DNA of 58,499 nt from Acidobacteriota bacterium (GTDB lineage Bacteria; Acidobacteriota; Terriglobia; Acidiferrales; UBA7541), in NCBI GenBank assembly GCA_003224235.1, contig QHYU01000057.1, positions 1 through 58,499 of the forward strand, read 5' to 3'. The notes beneath the pieces were generated by a model. That model saw only the letters and a list, made by a program, of their open reading frames with translations. It did no database searches and was not told where the DNA came from. Positions 9,351 through 18,235 of this stretch are shown here, piece after piece; positions within the stretch are counted from its first letter, which is position 1, and the number at the start of each line of letters is the position of its first letter. Made by a program: the position numbers and the translations under genes.

Positions 9351-9673
9351 AGTCAGACCAATCCGCCCGGCGGCAGCCCACCGCCACCTCCTGTCCCGCC
9401 ATAGAACTTCGCCTCGGCCCAGATCGGAAGCCCTTCGCGCACGATCTTCTCCACTTTCCACCTTCCGTCACGATTCAATCCGCAGACGCACGCCCCAGGC
9501 CGCTGATTGCCCAGGCAACACACCTGGTGGGCCGGCACAGGCACTCCGGCATGCGGATGGGCGCAAGGTGGAATGTCCGGGGTCTTCGATCGATCGGCCA
9601 AGCTAGGGGGTAAGGCCCGTCGCACTTTGGCTGCCTTGTGCCCTGAGTGCTGTCCGGGTCTCTGGGCCGGAGT
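9313..9673. other. Intergenic, including the displaced tail of the pseudopilin frame
   Basis: Positions 9351-9404 would encode the ancestral proline-rich C-terminus of the pseudopilin if the duplication were collapsed. The rest carries a GTG-initiated minus-strand open frame (9625-9353, about 90 codons) with several Cys and His residues. I cannot match it to a family, and it overlaps the displaced tail, so I do not call it a gene. Confidence 0.5.
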
Positions 9674-10477
9674 TTATCGAGAATCAGGTGCAGGCTGTGT
9701 GGAGTCAGCGGTTTGACCGCCGTCGGTCTTGTGCTTCTTGTGCTCACCCAATTGCCGCGCCACGCGTCGTAAGTACATGCGAGTCTCGGGAAACGGTGGC
9801 ACACCGCGGTACTGCTCGACGCGATCCGGCCCCGCATTGTATGCCGCCAGCGCCAGCGCCAGGTCTTGATCGTATCGGGTGAGGAGTTGTTTCAGGAAGC
9901 GTGTCCCAGCATCGATGTTTTGCGCTGGGTCGAACACATTGGTCACCGCGAAGCGCGCAACGGTCTCTGGCAGCAATTGCATCAGCCCGCGCGCCTGCTT
10001 GGGCGAGACGGCGCGCGGGTTGAAATTGGATTCGACCGCAATCACGCTGGCGATCAACTCCTGGTCAACACCGTGCTTTGAGGCCGCTGCGCGGATCAGC
10101 TCTCCAAACGGCACGTTCAGGCTCGCGGCCGGGGGCGGAGGGGCAGGGAAGGAATCTTCCGGCTCGAATGCGACCACGTCCTCAGCGGCGACATCGACCA
10201 GCCCGCCGGCCATCTGCAGGCGGTACGCGGTCGCCAAGTGCTCGTAGCCGGTGATGTGCAGCCGCTGGCCGTTTCGCAACACGGCATATTCGGCCCGCGC
10301 CAGCGGTGCCGCCGCCAAAGTCAGGAACAGCGCCAAGATGACGAGGCCTTCTGCTCGCCTTGCTCGTGATGGCAAGGCTTTCTGCTTGCTTCGCTCGGAA
10401 AGACAACTCCCTCGGACAGGCGTGGCGTGCGTCCTCTGCTTCTTGAACGTCTCTGCGCTGAGCATTCTCCGCCTCAT
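9674..10477 (-). CDS. Soluble lytic transglycosylase (SLT domain)
   Basis: Exported peptidoglycan-cleaving enzyme. The catalytic Glu lies in SVIAVESNFNPRAVSPKQARGLMQLLP, followed by the substrate-groove motif ALAAYNAGPDRVEQY. A signal-peptide-like segment (VILALFLTLAAAPLARA) lies about 45 residues after the ATG at 10477, which is far for a signal peptide. The DNA in between includes repeat-like sequence, so the true start may be internal. The annotated ATG overlaps the stop of the phosphatase gene upstream (ATGA), suggesting coupling. The C-terminal tail is polar and low-complexity. Confidence 0.85.
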   Translation of the reverse strand: MRRRMLSAETFKKQRTHATPVRGSCLSERSKQKALPSRARRAEGLVILALFLTLAAAPLARAEYAVLRNGQRLHITGYEHLATAYRLQMAGGLVDVAAEDVVAFEPEDSFPAPPPPAASLNVPFGELIRAAASKHGVDQELIASVIAVESNFNPRAVSPKQARGLMQLLPETVARFAVTNVFDPAQNIDAGTRFLKQLLTRYDQDLALALAAYNAGPDRVEQYRGVPPFPETRMYLRRVARQLGEHKKHKTDGGQTADSTQPAPDSR

Positions 10478-11313
10478 CCCGGCACCAGCGCGTAGGCTTC
10501 AATCGCCGCGGCCACACCGTTCTGGTCGTTGCTCAGGGTCTCCCGCCAGCCTAGCTGCTTGAGTTCGGGAACGCTATTGCCCATGACCACAGGCACGCCG
10601 GCGAACTCCAGCATTTCGCGGTCGTTGAAGTTGTCGCCGATAGCCATCACCTCTTCGCGCACAAACCCGCGCAGCGCGGCCCACTCCGCCAGCGTCGCCC
10701 CCTTCGAGCAAGCCGGGTGGATGACGTCGATCAGGCCGAAGTCGCGGCTCTCATATTCCGTAACGGCAAGCGCAAACTGCTTGGCGAGCGGCAACGCCCG
10801 CAGCAGCGCTTCGACCTCGCGCATCCGCTCTACCGGCCCGGTATACATCACCTGGATGGGGTCCTCAGTCAGGCAGGATTCAAGCGGGGACGCCTGGCCG
10901 ATAAACTCGCGGTTGCGATCGAAATAGGCTTTCCTCCCAGGATCTTCCCAGTCAATCCGTTCGAACATCACCTGGTTCTCGCGCAGCCGGTCGAAGACTA
11001 CCGCGGTTCCTTCGCGGAAATGGGGGGTGGCCTGAAGCGCTCGCCGGGCAATGTCGCGGGGCAGCAGATGGCGCAGGTGCGTTGTGCCATCTTTCGATTT
11101 GACGAGCGCGCCGTTGTTGACGATCAGCACCAGCCGGCAGCGCAGTTGCTGCGCAATCGGCAGTGCAAAATCGAACCGCCGGCCGGTCACCAGCGCCACT
11201 TCGATCCCGCGGCCAACTGCCTCGGCAATGGCCTTGCGGTTCGCTTCGGGCAATTCCCACCGGCTATCCAGCAGTGTCCCGTCTATATCGATCGCAATCA
11301 GGCGAATTGCCAT
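10474..11313 (-). CDS. Cof-type HAD-IIB sugar-phosphatase-like hydrolase
   Basis: Haloacid-dehalogenase phosphatase with a type IIB cap, acting on a phosphorylated sugar or cofactor intermediate in the cytoplasm. Motif I is IAIDIDGTLLDS (nucleophile Asp9, acid/base Asp11), motif II lies in VALVTGRR, motif III Lys in CSKGATL, and motif IV is GDNFNDREML. The 279 residues are full length for the Cof/YidA group. It precedes the lytic transglycosylase with a 4-bp overlap. Substrate cannot be read from sequence. Confidence 0.88.
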   Translation of the reverse strand: MAIRLIAIDIDGTLLDSRWELPEANRKAIAEAVGRGIEVALVTGRRFDFALPIAQQLRCRLVLIVNNGALVKSKDGTTHLRHLLPRDIARRALQATPHFREGTAVVFDRLRENQVMFERIDWEDPGRKAYFDRNREFIGQASPLESCLTEDPIQVMYTGPVERMREVEALLRALPLAKQFALAVTEYESRDFGLIDVIHPACSKGATLAEWAALRGFVREEVMAIGDNFNDREMLEFAGVPVVMGNSVPELKQLGWRETLSNDQNGVAAAIEAYALVPG

Positions 11314-11419
11314 CGTGCTATTCTACCCCGGTGAGCGTTGATGAGTTAATCGGAGTTGCGAACGGAAGTATACGAAAAACCAATCCTTCCAGCCGCCTCT
11401 GAGCTGTACAATGACCCAG

Positions 11420-12673
11420 CTATCTCGGGCGTTTGATAATGCGGCCGTCTTTCATGACGAAGTGCACCTTGCGCAGTGTCTTGATGTTTTCAAGCGGGTT
11501 TTCCGGCGTGGCGATGATGTCAGCGGATTGCCCGGCGGCGATGGCGCCGCGCGCGCCCTGTAGCCGCAGCAGCTCCGCCGCATTCGCAGTCCACGCTTTC
11601 AGGATTTCCCCCGGAGGAATGCCCGCGGCCAGCCAAACGTCCAAGTAGTCAAGCATCATCTCCGCACGCGTTTTCCCCGGCAAGTCGAGCACCGAATCAC
11701 TGCCGAAGGCCAACTTCACGCCGGCGCGATGGGCGCGACGCAAACGGTCAATCACGCGCTCGCTCATCACCTTCGGCTCGGGAAGAAGCCCTCCGAGAGT
11801 ACCCATGGCCTGGAGATGCTCCAGCGGGAAGTCCGTGCCCACCAGGAAAGTGCCTCTTTCCTTCATCAGGCGCAGAAGTTCGTCCGAGAGGTCGAAGCCG
11901 TGCTCGACGCTGTCGGCGCCGCCGAGTATGACGTTGCGCGCCGCTTCGCCGCCATACACGTGCACAGCCACCGCCATCCCAGCAGAGTGTGCCTCGGTGA
12001 CCGCCGCGCGGATCTCCTCCACCGAGTAGTGGTACGGGCTGTTATCCGCCACCAGCTTGATGGTGTTCGCGCCGTAATAAATGTTTCGCCGCACCGCTTT
12101 GCGGATTTCGTCCGGGGTGTCCGCATCGATGTACTCAAACTGCCAGAATGGCCCTAACTCCGCGGGAATGCCGTGGGATTGCCCTCCAAATGCGGCAATG
12201 ATTTTCCCCGCATTCAGAACCGTCGGGCCGGGGAACCATCCCATCTCGATCGCGCGACGCAGATCGGTGTCGGCGTAATTGGCGGAGTTGCCGACATCTT
12301 TGATCGTCGTGAAGCCGGCTTCGAGTACCGCCCGCGCGTTGCGAATCCCCCGTAACAAGCGAATCCCCGTAGTTTCGCGGAGATACAACGATTCCAGGAG
12401 GTCGAGCGAGGGTCCCCCGAGGGTGAGGTGGGTATGCGCGTCCATTAGCCCGGGCATCACCCAGGCGTTCGAGAGATCGACCACCTCCGCGCCCGCGGGG
12501 ACTTGCACTCGCGGCCCTACCTCGGCAATCTTGCCGTCCTTGACCAGGATGAGCTGGTTCTTCGCGACCGTGCCGGTCACCGGGTCTACCAGGTTGCCGG
12601 CGCGGATCGCGGCCGTTTGCGCCGCGGCCTGCCCTGCGAACAGCAACACCAAAGCCAACAGCCTCAGCAGCAT
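11420..12673 (-). CDS. Secreted metal-dependent amidohydrolase (imidazolonepropionase-like)
   Basis: Amidohydrolase-superfamily enzyme probably acting in the periplasm. The start is taken at ATG 12673, where GGGAGGG sits just upstream and a signal peptide follows (MLLRLLALVLLFAGQAAAQ); the longer open frame upstream has no such support. Metal ligands are visible as GLMDAHTHL (HxH), VHVYGG, SVEHGFDLS and FGSDSVLD. The C-terminal beta strand (MKDGRIIKRP) is typical. About 417 residues, full length. The likely reaction is hydrolysis of an amide or cyclic imide, perhaps a dipeptide (prolidase-like members exist), but the substrate is unknown. Confidence 0.88.
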   Translation of the reverse strand: MLLRLLALVLLFAGQAAAQTAAIRAGNLVDPVTGTVAKNQLILVKDGKIAEVGPRVQVPAGAEVVDLSNAWVMPGLMDAHTHLTLGGPSLDLLESLYLRETTGIRLLRGIRNARAVLEAGFTTIKDVGNSANYADTDLRRAIEMGWFPGPTVLNAGKIIAAFGGQSHGIPAELGPFWQFEYIDADTPDEIRKAVRRNIYYGANTIKLVADNSPYHYSVEEIRAAVTEAHSAGMAVAVHVYGGEAARNVILGGADSVEHGFDLSDELLRLMKERGTFLVGTDFPLEHLQAMGTLGGLLPEPKVMSERVIDRLRRAHRAGVKLAFGSDSVLDLPGKTRAEMMLDYLDVWLAAGIPPGEILKAWTANAAELLRLQGARGAIAAGQSADIIATPENPLENIKTLRKVHFVMKDGRIIKRPR

Positions 12674-12823
12674 GGTTCCCTCCCGTGAGCAAGAATTGCG
12701 GAGGATAACATAACAAAGCGAGGTGCGCTGACAGGTGCCGAGGCGGGGGCTGGCATCCGTAGTTTCGTACTGCGACAGCGAGCCGCCGCGCTCCATCTCT
12801 TGCTGTGCTAGACTCGCAAACTT

Positions 12824-14044
12824 ATGCCGGCGCTGCCGCGTTCGACCATGACGCATCTGGAGTGCTCGCGCTGCGGGAAAACCCACGCGCACAACCGCTT
12901 GCAGAATCTTTGCACTTGCGGCAAGCCGCTGCTGGCACGGTACGAGCTGAAAGCCGCAGCGAAAACCCTCACCCGCGAGGCATTGACCACGCGCCCGGCG
13001 AACATGTGGCGCTACGCTGAGGTCCTGCCCGGTGGCCCGCCGGTATCGCTGGGTGAGGGGATGACGCCCCTGCTCGACGCGCGCAAGGTCGGCGCGGCAC
13101 TGGGCCTGAAAAACCTCTACGTCAAAGACGAGGGCCTCAACCCCACCGGGTCGTTCAAAGCGCGCGGGCTTTCGGCCGCTGTGACGCGGGCCAAAGCGCT
13201 CGGCGCCAGCTCCTTGGCCATTCCCACGGCGGGTAATGCCGGCGGAGCGCTCGCGGCGTACGCGGCGCAAGCTGGTCTGCCGAGCGTGATTGTCATGCCG
13301 GCGGATACCCCGATGGCCAACGTGATGGAGTGTCGCGCGTTCGGCGCCGACGTGCGCAAAATCGACGGACTGATCTCCGATTGCGGCAAGTATGTGGCGG
13401 AGCATAAAGATCGCGAAGGCTGGTTCGACGTCTCCACGTTAAAAGAGCCCTACCGCATCGAAGGCAAGAAGACGATGGGGTACGAGCTGTGGGAGCAGTT
13501 CGGAGGGAAGCTGCCGGATGTGATTATCTATCCCACCGGTGGTGGCGTTGGATTGATCGGAATGTGCAAAGCCTTTGACGAGATGGAAGCGATGGGCTGG
13601 GTCGCGTCCACCCGGCCGCGCATGGTCTCGGTGCAGGCGGCGGGCTGCGCGCCCATCGTCGAAGCTTACGAAAGGGGCAGTGAGAGCAGCGAATTCTGGG
13701 ACCACGCTGCGACCATCGCCTCCGGCTTGCGCGTGCCAAAGGCGTTGGGGGATTTCCTTATCCTTCGGATGATCCGCGCGAGCCGGGGCACGGCGGTGAC
13801 AGCCACCGATGAAGAGATGCTCGCCGCGGGCAGGGAATTGGCGGCATTCGAAGGTATCTACGCCGCGCCGGAAGGCGCGGCCACACTGGTCGCGGCGCGC
13901 AAGCTGGTGGCGGCAGAGTGGATTAACCCTGAGGAGACCGTGGTGCTGTTCAACACGGGCTCGGGCTACAAGTACAGCGAGGCATGGGAGAGAGCGCTGA
14001 ATCTTTCCGGAATCCAGGCGACAGTTGGACGTCAGGAGCAATGA
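12824..14044 (+). CDS. thrC: Threonine synthase
   Basis: PLP enzyme converting O-phosphohomoserine to threonine. An N-terminal zinc-ribbon-like segment (CSRCGKTH, CTCGKPL) is typical of the archaeal/Acidobacteriota class. The PLP lysine is Lys112 in GSFKARG, and the phosphate cradle is PTGGGVGLIG. ATG at 12824 or at 12848 (MTHLECS) are both possible; neither has a clear ribosome site. The end overlaps the alanyl-tRNA editing gene by ATGA, so the two are probably co-translated. Confidence 0.92.
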   Translation: MPALPRSTMTHLECSRCGKTHAHNRLQNLCTCGKPLLARYELKAAAKTLTREALTTRPANMWRYAEVLPGGPPVSLGEGMTPLLDARKVGAALGLKNLYVKDEGLNPTGSFKARGLSAAVTRAKALGASSLAIPTAGNAGGALAAYAAQAGLPSVIVMPADTPMANVMECRAFGADVRKIDGLISDCGKYVAEHKDREGWFDVSTLKEPYRIEGKKTMGYELWEQFGGKLPDVIIYPTGGGVGLIGMCKAFDEMEAMGWVASTRPRMVSVQAAGCAPIVEAYERGSESSEFWDHAATIASGLRVPKALGDFLILRMIRASRGTAVTATDEEMLAAGRELAAFEGIYAAPEGAATLVAARKLVAAEWINPEETVVLFNTGSGYKYSEAWERALNLSGIQATVGRQEQ

Positions 14045-15237
14045 CGGAAAGGCTGTATTACCGCGACTCCTTCTTGCGGGAGTTTGAAGCACAAGTCGTC
14101 TCAGCGGAGGCGGTCGCGGGCAAGTGGCACGTGCAGTTGGACCGCACGGCGTTCTATCCCACGTCGGGCGGGCAGCCGAATGACCTCGGCAGGCTCGGGA
14201 GCCCCGCTGTGTTGGACGTCTTCGAGGGCGATGGCCATACGGTGGTGCATGTCACCGGCGCACCTGTCGCTGAAGGACCGGTGCACGGCGCCATCGACTG
14301 GGAGCGCCGTTTTGATCACATGCAGCAGCACACCGGGCAACATCTGCTTTCAGCGGCGTTTGTGGAACTCTTCCGATGGCCAACCGTTTCGTTTCATCTG
14401 GGCCGCGAGATTTCCACGATTGATCTGGCCGCGCCGGGGATTGACGTGCAGCAACTCGAACAAGCTGGGCGACGCACCAACCAGATCATCTTCCAAGACC
14501 GGGCGGTCGGCGTCCGGTTTGGCACGGCGCAGGAGTTGGCCGCAGCGGGCATCCGAAAGGAGGTTCAGCGCGAGGGTATCTTGCGCGCCATTGAGATCGA
14601 GGACTTCGACCGGCAGCCCTGCGGCGGCACCCACGTGGCGCGCACCGGACAGATTGGACTGGTCCTGCTGCGCAAATGCGAGAAAGTGAAGCAGAATTGG
14701 CGAGTGGAATTCGTCTGCGGCGAGCGTGCGGCCCGCGCGGCCAGAAGCGACTTGGCGACCTTGGGCGAAGCGGCGCGACACCTGAGTTGTGGCCTGGCAG
14801 AAGTGCCGGCGATGGTTGGGCGTGCGCTCGAGGAGCGCCAAGCCGGCCATCGTGAACGCCAGCGGCTGCTCGAGCGGCTTGCTGAAGTCGAGGCACAGGC
14901 GTTGCTGGCGACCGCAGCAGAAGCGCGGGAAGGGGGCAAAGCGCACGTCCTCGTGCGTCTATTTGAAGACGCTGGCGCGGACTATCTGCGCCTGCTGGCC
15001 ACGAAGCTGGCGGCCGTGCCAGCAGTACAAGCCCTCCTGGGGACACATGCTGGCGGCCACGTGGTTTTTGCGCAGTCGGCGGGGCTGAGCGTGGATATGA
15101 ACGCCCTGCTGCGCGACTGCCTGGGGGTAGCGGGCGGCAAGGGCGGCGGCTCGAAGGACTTCGCACAGGGAAGTGTTCGAGACCCCGCAGCTCTTGAAGC
15201 CGCGCTGAAGTGTGCACTGGAACGCCTCCGCGCTTAA
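14041..15237 (+). CDS. AlaX-type alanyl-tRNA editing protein with DHHA1 domain
   Basis: Free-standing trans-editing hydrolase that removes Ser or Gly from mischarged tRNA-Ala. Zinc ligands His93 and His97 in HMQQHTGQHLL and Cys194/His198 in CGGTH are present. The C-terminal half has the DHHA1-like glycine-rich end (GVAGGKGGGSKDFAQG), as in full AlaRS. The start is set at ATG 14041, overlapping thrC; the longer frame upstream is thrC sequence. 398 residues, the long AlaX-L type. A tRNA-Ala gene lies 7 kb downstream, probably by chance. Confidence 0.9.
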   Translation: MTERLYYRDSFLREFEAQVVSAEAVAGKWHVQLDRTAFYPTSGGQPNDLGRLGSPAVLDVFEGDGHTVVHVTGAPVAEGPVHGAIDWERRFDHMQQHTGQHLLSAAFVELFRWPTVSFHLGREISTIDLAAPGIDVQQLEQAGRRTNQIIFQDRAVGVRFGTAQELAAAGIRKEVQREGILRAIEIEDFDRQPCGGTHVARTGQIGLVLLRKCEKVKQNWRVEFVCGERAARAARSDLATLGEAARHLSCGLAEVPAMVGRALEERQAGHRERQRLLERLAEVEAQALLATAAEAREGGKAHVLVRLFEDAGADYLRLLATKLAAVPAVQALLGTHAGGHVVFAQSAGLSVDMNALLRDCLGVAGGKGGGSKDFAQGSVRDPAALEAALKCALERLRA

Positions 15238-15351
15238 CTGGAGAGATTGCGGAAATGCTGGCGCATCCGATACAATCTCGGGGAGTACCAGGTGCGGGCT
15301 CGCGGCACAGCGCGAGTGACGGCATCGCCAAACCGAGTATTGAGCTAATTG

Positions 15352-15786
15352 ATGGAACTGCTGTTAAACGTTTTTTGGTTCCTGCTGGCCCTCCTGAGCA
15401 TTGGCTTGTGGTGGGCACGCCGGAGCCGCGCGAGTCAGAACCGCGTGGAGCCACGGCAACTGCTGCGCGAGGCGGTCAGCCTTGGCTGCGTGCTGGTACT
15501 GTTGTTTTTCGCCATATCTCTCACCGACGACCTGCACGCCGTCCCAGCCATCGCCGAGGAATCCAGATCTTCGCGCCGGTCGCTGCAAACCTTAAAGGGC
15601 ACCTCGGCTGAGCCCGACCCGGAAAAACAAGCCCCGCACTTCGCCCAGACTGTTCCGTCGATGTTGTTTTTTGCTGTCGCCGTGGTTCTCAATCGGTTGG
15701 CAATCATCGATGCGCCGCCATTCCAATCAGCGCCCGCACGGCCCACGCAAGGCCGCGCCCCTCCCTCGGTGTTTTTCCTGAACTAG
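15352..15786 (+). CDS. Small two-helix membrane protein preceding the metal efflux operon
   Basis: No family recognised. The protein of 144 residues has an N-terminal hydrophobic helix (LLNVFWFLLALLSIGLWW), a second helix near residues 45-62 (LGCVLVLLFFAISL), and a third weaker hydrophobic stretch near 100-115 (SMLFFAVAVVLNRL). The segment between carries charged and Ser-rich sequence. ATG at 15352 is preferred over the adjacent TTG. It lies 32 bp upstream of the TolC gene in the same direction, like the small regulatory or accessory membrane proteins seen at the head of czc/cus-type operons. That role is inferred from position only. Confidence 0.6.
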   Translation: MELLLNVFWFLLALLSIGLWWARRSRASQNRVEPRQLLREAVSLGCVLVLLFFAISLTDDLHAVPAIAEESRSSRRSLQTLKGTSAEPDPEKQAPHFAQTVPSMLFFAVAVVLNRLAIIDAPPFQSAPARPTQGRAPPSVFFLN

Positions 15787-15818
15787 CGATTCCTTACAAA
15801 TTCTTATTTGGAGGAGCA

Positions 15819-17093
15819 ATGAAACGCTTGAGTTCCCAAGCGTTGGTGTTCCTTTTGCTAGGAACGGGGCTGAGCGGACGGGCCTTTGCACAGGCCCGGG
15901 CTCCCCAACCTCCCCTAACCTGGGAGCAGGTGCGCCAACGCTTTGAACAGAACAATCCGATACTGCTAGCGAGCAAATTGACCATTGATGAATCGAAGGC
16001 GCAGGAGGTTACGGCCTACCTTCGTCCGAATCCCGCGCTGTCACTGACGGCTGATCAGATCAATCCGTTTTCAGGAGGGCCTCCGCACAGCACATTCGGC
16101 ACTGTATTGTCAGTGGCAACCGTCAGCTACTTGCACGAAAGGCGACACAAGCGCGAATTGCGGTTGGAGAGCGCGCGAGAAGCAACTGGGATTGCGACGT
16201 CAGGGCAAGCCGATCTGGAAAGAAACCTTCTGTTTAGCTTGCGCAACGCATTTGTACAAACGCTGCAAGCCAAGGCTGTTTTGCGGCTCGCGCAGGACAA
16301 CCTTTCCTATTACGACGATGTGCTCAAAGTGAGCAGAGAGAGGTACAAGGCAGGGGACATCGCGCAGGTGGACTTGGATCGGCTGGAGTTGCAGCGCGTC
16401 CAGTACGAATCCGACGTGCAGACCGCACAGGTGAACCTACGGACGGCGAAGATTCAGCTCCTGACGCTTTTGAACGAGCGGATACCTGTCGAGCAATTTG
16501 ACGTAACGGGGACCTTCGACTTCACAGACCAACTTCAGACATTGGAAGAATTCCGCAAGGTCGCTTTGGATACCAGGCCCGACCTGAGAGCTGCGACGCA
16601 AGCAGTCAATAAGGCCAAGACTGACCACAGACTTGCCACCGCCAACGGGTCGACTGACCCGATCTTCGGCTTCGATGTCGGCCGCAACCCTCCCATAGAT
16701 CAATACTTCGGCGTCGGTGTGAGTATTCCATTGCGTATCTTCAACCGAAACCAGGGGGAAAAGCTGCGCACGCAGCTGGACATTACCAGGAACGAGAGGG
16801 TGCGGGACGCCATTCAAGCGCAGGTGTTCAGCGACGTTGACTCCGCGTATGCGACGCTGAGCAGCAACGTGATTCTTCTGGGTCCATATAAGGCGAAATA
16901 CCTGCAGCAAGCCGTCAGAGTTCGAGACACAATTACGTTTTCCTATCAACATGGCGGCGCTTCACTACTTGATTTTTTGAACGCCCAGAGTGAGTACCGG
17001 AGTGTTGAACGGAATTATCTGAGCCTGATCGGCTCTTACTTGATCGCGGCGAGTCAACTGAATCTCGCGGTGGGGCGGGAGGTGATCCCATGA
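15819..17093 (+). CDS. TolC-family outer membrane efflux channel
   Basis: Outer-membrane exit duct of the RND pump. A strong GGAGGAG ribosome site and a signal peptide with AFA/QA cleavage are visible. Two outer-membrane-factor repeats are present: a first ending near residue 225 and a second starting at TRPDLRAATQAVNKAK. The second contains the conserved FGVGVSIPLRIFNRNQGE strand/turn typical of the CusC/CzcC branch. 424 residues, complete. The stop overlaps the ATG of the adaptor gene. Confidence 0.92.
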   Translation: MKRLSSQALVFLLLGTGLSGRAFAQARAPQPPLTWEQVRQRFEQNNPILLASKLTIDESKAQEVTAYLRPNPALSLTADQINPFSGGPPHSTFGTVLSVATVSYLHERRHKRELRLESAREATGIATSGQADLERNLLFSLRNAFVQTLQAKAVLRLAQDNLSYYDDVLKVSRERYKAGDIAQVDLDRLELQRVQYESDVQTAQVNLRTAKIQLLTLLNERIPVEQFDVTGTFDFTDQLQTLEEFRKVALDTRPDLRAATQAVNKAKTDHRLATANGSTDPIFGFDVGRNPPIDQYFGVGVSIPLRIFNRNQGEKLRTQLDITRNERVRDAIQAQVFSDVDSAYATLSSNVILLGPYKAKYLQQAVRVRDTITFSYQHGGASLLDFLNAQSEYRSVERNYLSLIGSYLIAASQLNLAVGREVIP

Positions 17094-18232
17094 AGCACCG
17101 GATTTCGCACGCCTGCCTCTGGCTGGCCCTGGCCATGCTGGGAGGGCTGGGCACAGGTTGCTCAAAGAATTCCAAACCTGGGAGCGCGCTCAGCGACCCG
17201 CCGGTCGAGGAAGCGGCCGATCTTAACCTGGTCAGCGTGGTCCGCCCAGAGCAATTTCCGCTTGCCACCGTTGCGGTGCGCAAAGCGCGGGAGGAGCTGA
17301 AGGTCAACGGGGCCATTGCGCCTGACGTGAGCCGGGCGGTTCCAGTGAATTCGCTCAGCGCCGGCCGCGTGGTCGAGATTCACGCGCGCCTCGGCGACTT
17401 CGTTCAAAAGGGCCAGATGTTGCTCAAGCTCCACACGCCGGACGTGGCCATGGCTTTCTCCGACTTGCAGAAGTTTCGCGCCGACGAGGTGCTCATGCGG
17501 AAATCGCTCGAGCGCGCGCAGATCCTCTATTCCAAGGGCGCCATCGCCGAGAAAGATCTGCAAGCAGCTGAAGACGCTGGGGAAAAGGCAAAGGTGGACG
17601 TGCAAACCGCGCTGGATCGCGTCAAGATCCTCGGGGGTGACCCCGCCCATCCCTCCTCGATCATCGAACTGCGGGCGCCCGTCTCTGGCACCATCATCGA
17701 GCAGAACACCACGCAGGCCGCGGGGGTGAAATCCCTGGACAACTCCCCTAACCTCTTCACCATCGCCGATCTCTCGCGGGTGTGGGTATTGTGCGACGTG
17801 TACGAAAACAACCTCTCGCACGTGCGCCTGGGAGACTTGGCGGAAGTGCAGCTCTACGCCTACCCCCACCGCGTCTTGAAGGGCCGCGTGAGCAACATCG
17901 GGCGCGTCCTGGATCCCGCGACGCGCACGGCCAAGGTGCGACTGGAACTCGACAACGCGGGCGGTTTGATGCGGCCGGGCATGTTTGCCACGGTGACGTT
18001 CATTTCTCAGGGCACGGTCGACCGCTCGGTCGTACCCGCCACAGCGGTCATGCGCATGCACGACCGCGACTGGGTATTTGTGCCAGTAAGTGGCAAGCGT
18101 TTCCGGCGCACGGAAATTCAGGCCGGGCCGGTCATGACTGATGGCTACCAGGAGGTCGTCGAAGGGCTGAAGGCGGGGGACCGCGTGGTGGCCAACGCCC
18201 TCCAGTTCTCCAGCTCGGTGCAGCAGGAGTAG
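17090..18232 (+). CDS. RND efflux periplasmic adaptor (membrane fusion lipoprotein)
   Basis: Membrane-fusion protein bridging the RND pump and TolC channel. The N-terminus ends in a lipobox-like GTGC (Cys24), suggesting an inner-membrane lipoprotein. Then come a biotinyl-lipoyl half (NSLSAGRVVEIHARLGDFV), an alpha-hairpin (about residues 120-170), the second lipoyl half (RAPVSGTIIEQN), a beta-barrel and a membrane-proximal domain (VVPATAVMRMHDRDWVFV). CzcB/CusB-like length of 380 residues. It overlaps the TolC gene by 4 bp and lies 3 bp before the pump gene. Confidence 0.92.
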   Translation: MKHRISHACLWLALAMLGGLGTGCSKNSKPGSALSDPPVEEAADLNLVSVVRPEQFPLATVAVRKAREELKVNGAIAPDVSRAVPVNSLSAGRVVEIHARLGDFVQKGQMLLKLHTPDVAMAFSDLQKFRADEVLMRKSLERAQILYSKGAIAEKDLQAAEDAGEKAKVDVQTALDRVKILGGDPAHPSSIIELRAPVSGTIIEQNTTQAAGVKSLDNSPNLFTIADLSRVWVLCDVYENNLSHVRLGDLAEVQLYAYPHRVLKGRVSNIGRVLDPATRTAKVRLELDNAGGLMRPGMFATVTFISQGTVDRSVVPATAVMRMHDRDWVFVPVSGKRFRRTEIQAGPVMTDGYQEVVEGLKAGDRVVANALQFSSSVQQE

Positions 18233-18235
18233 CGC

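Noticed and set aside
9353-9625. 90-codon minus-strand frame rich in Cys/His
   Set aside because: GTG start without ribosome site, overlaps the displaced pseudopilin tail, and no family match; kept only as a remark.
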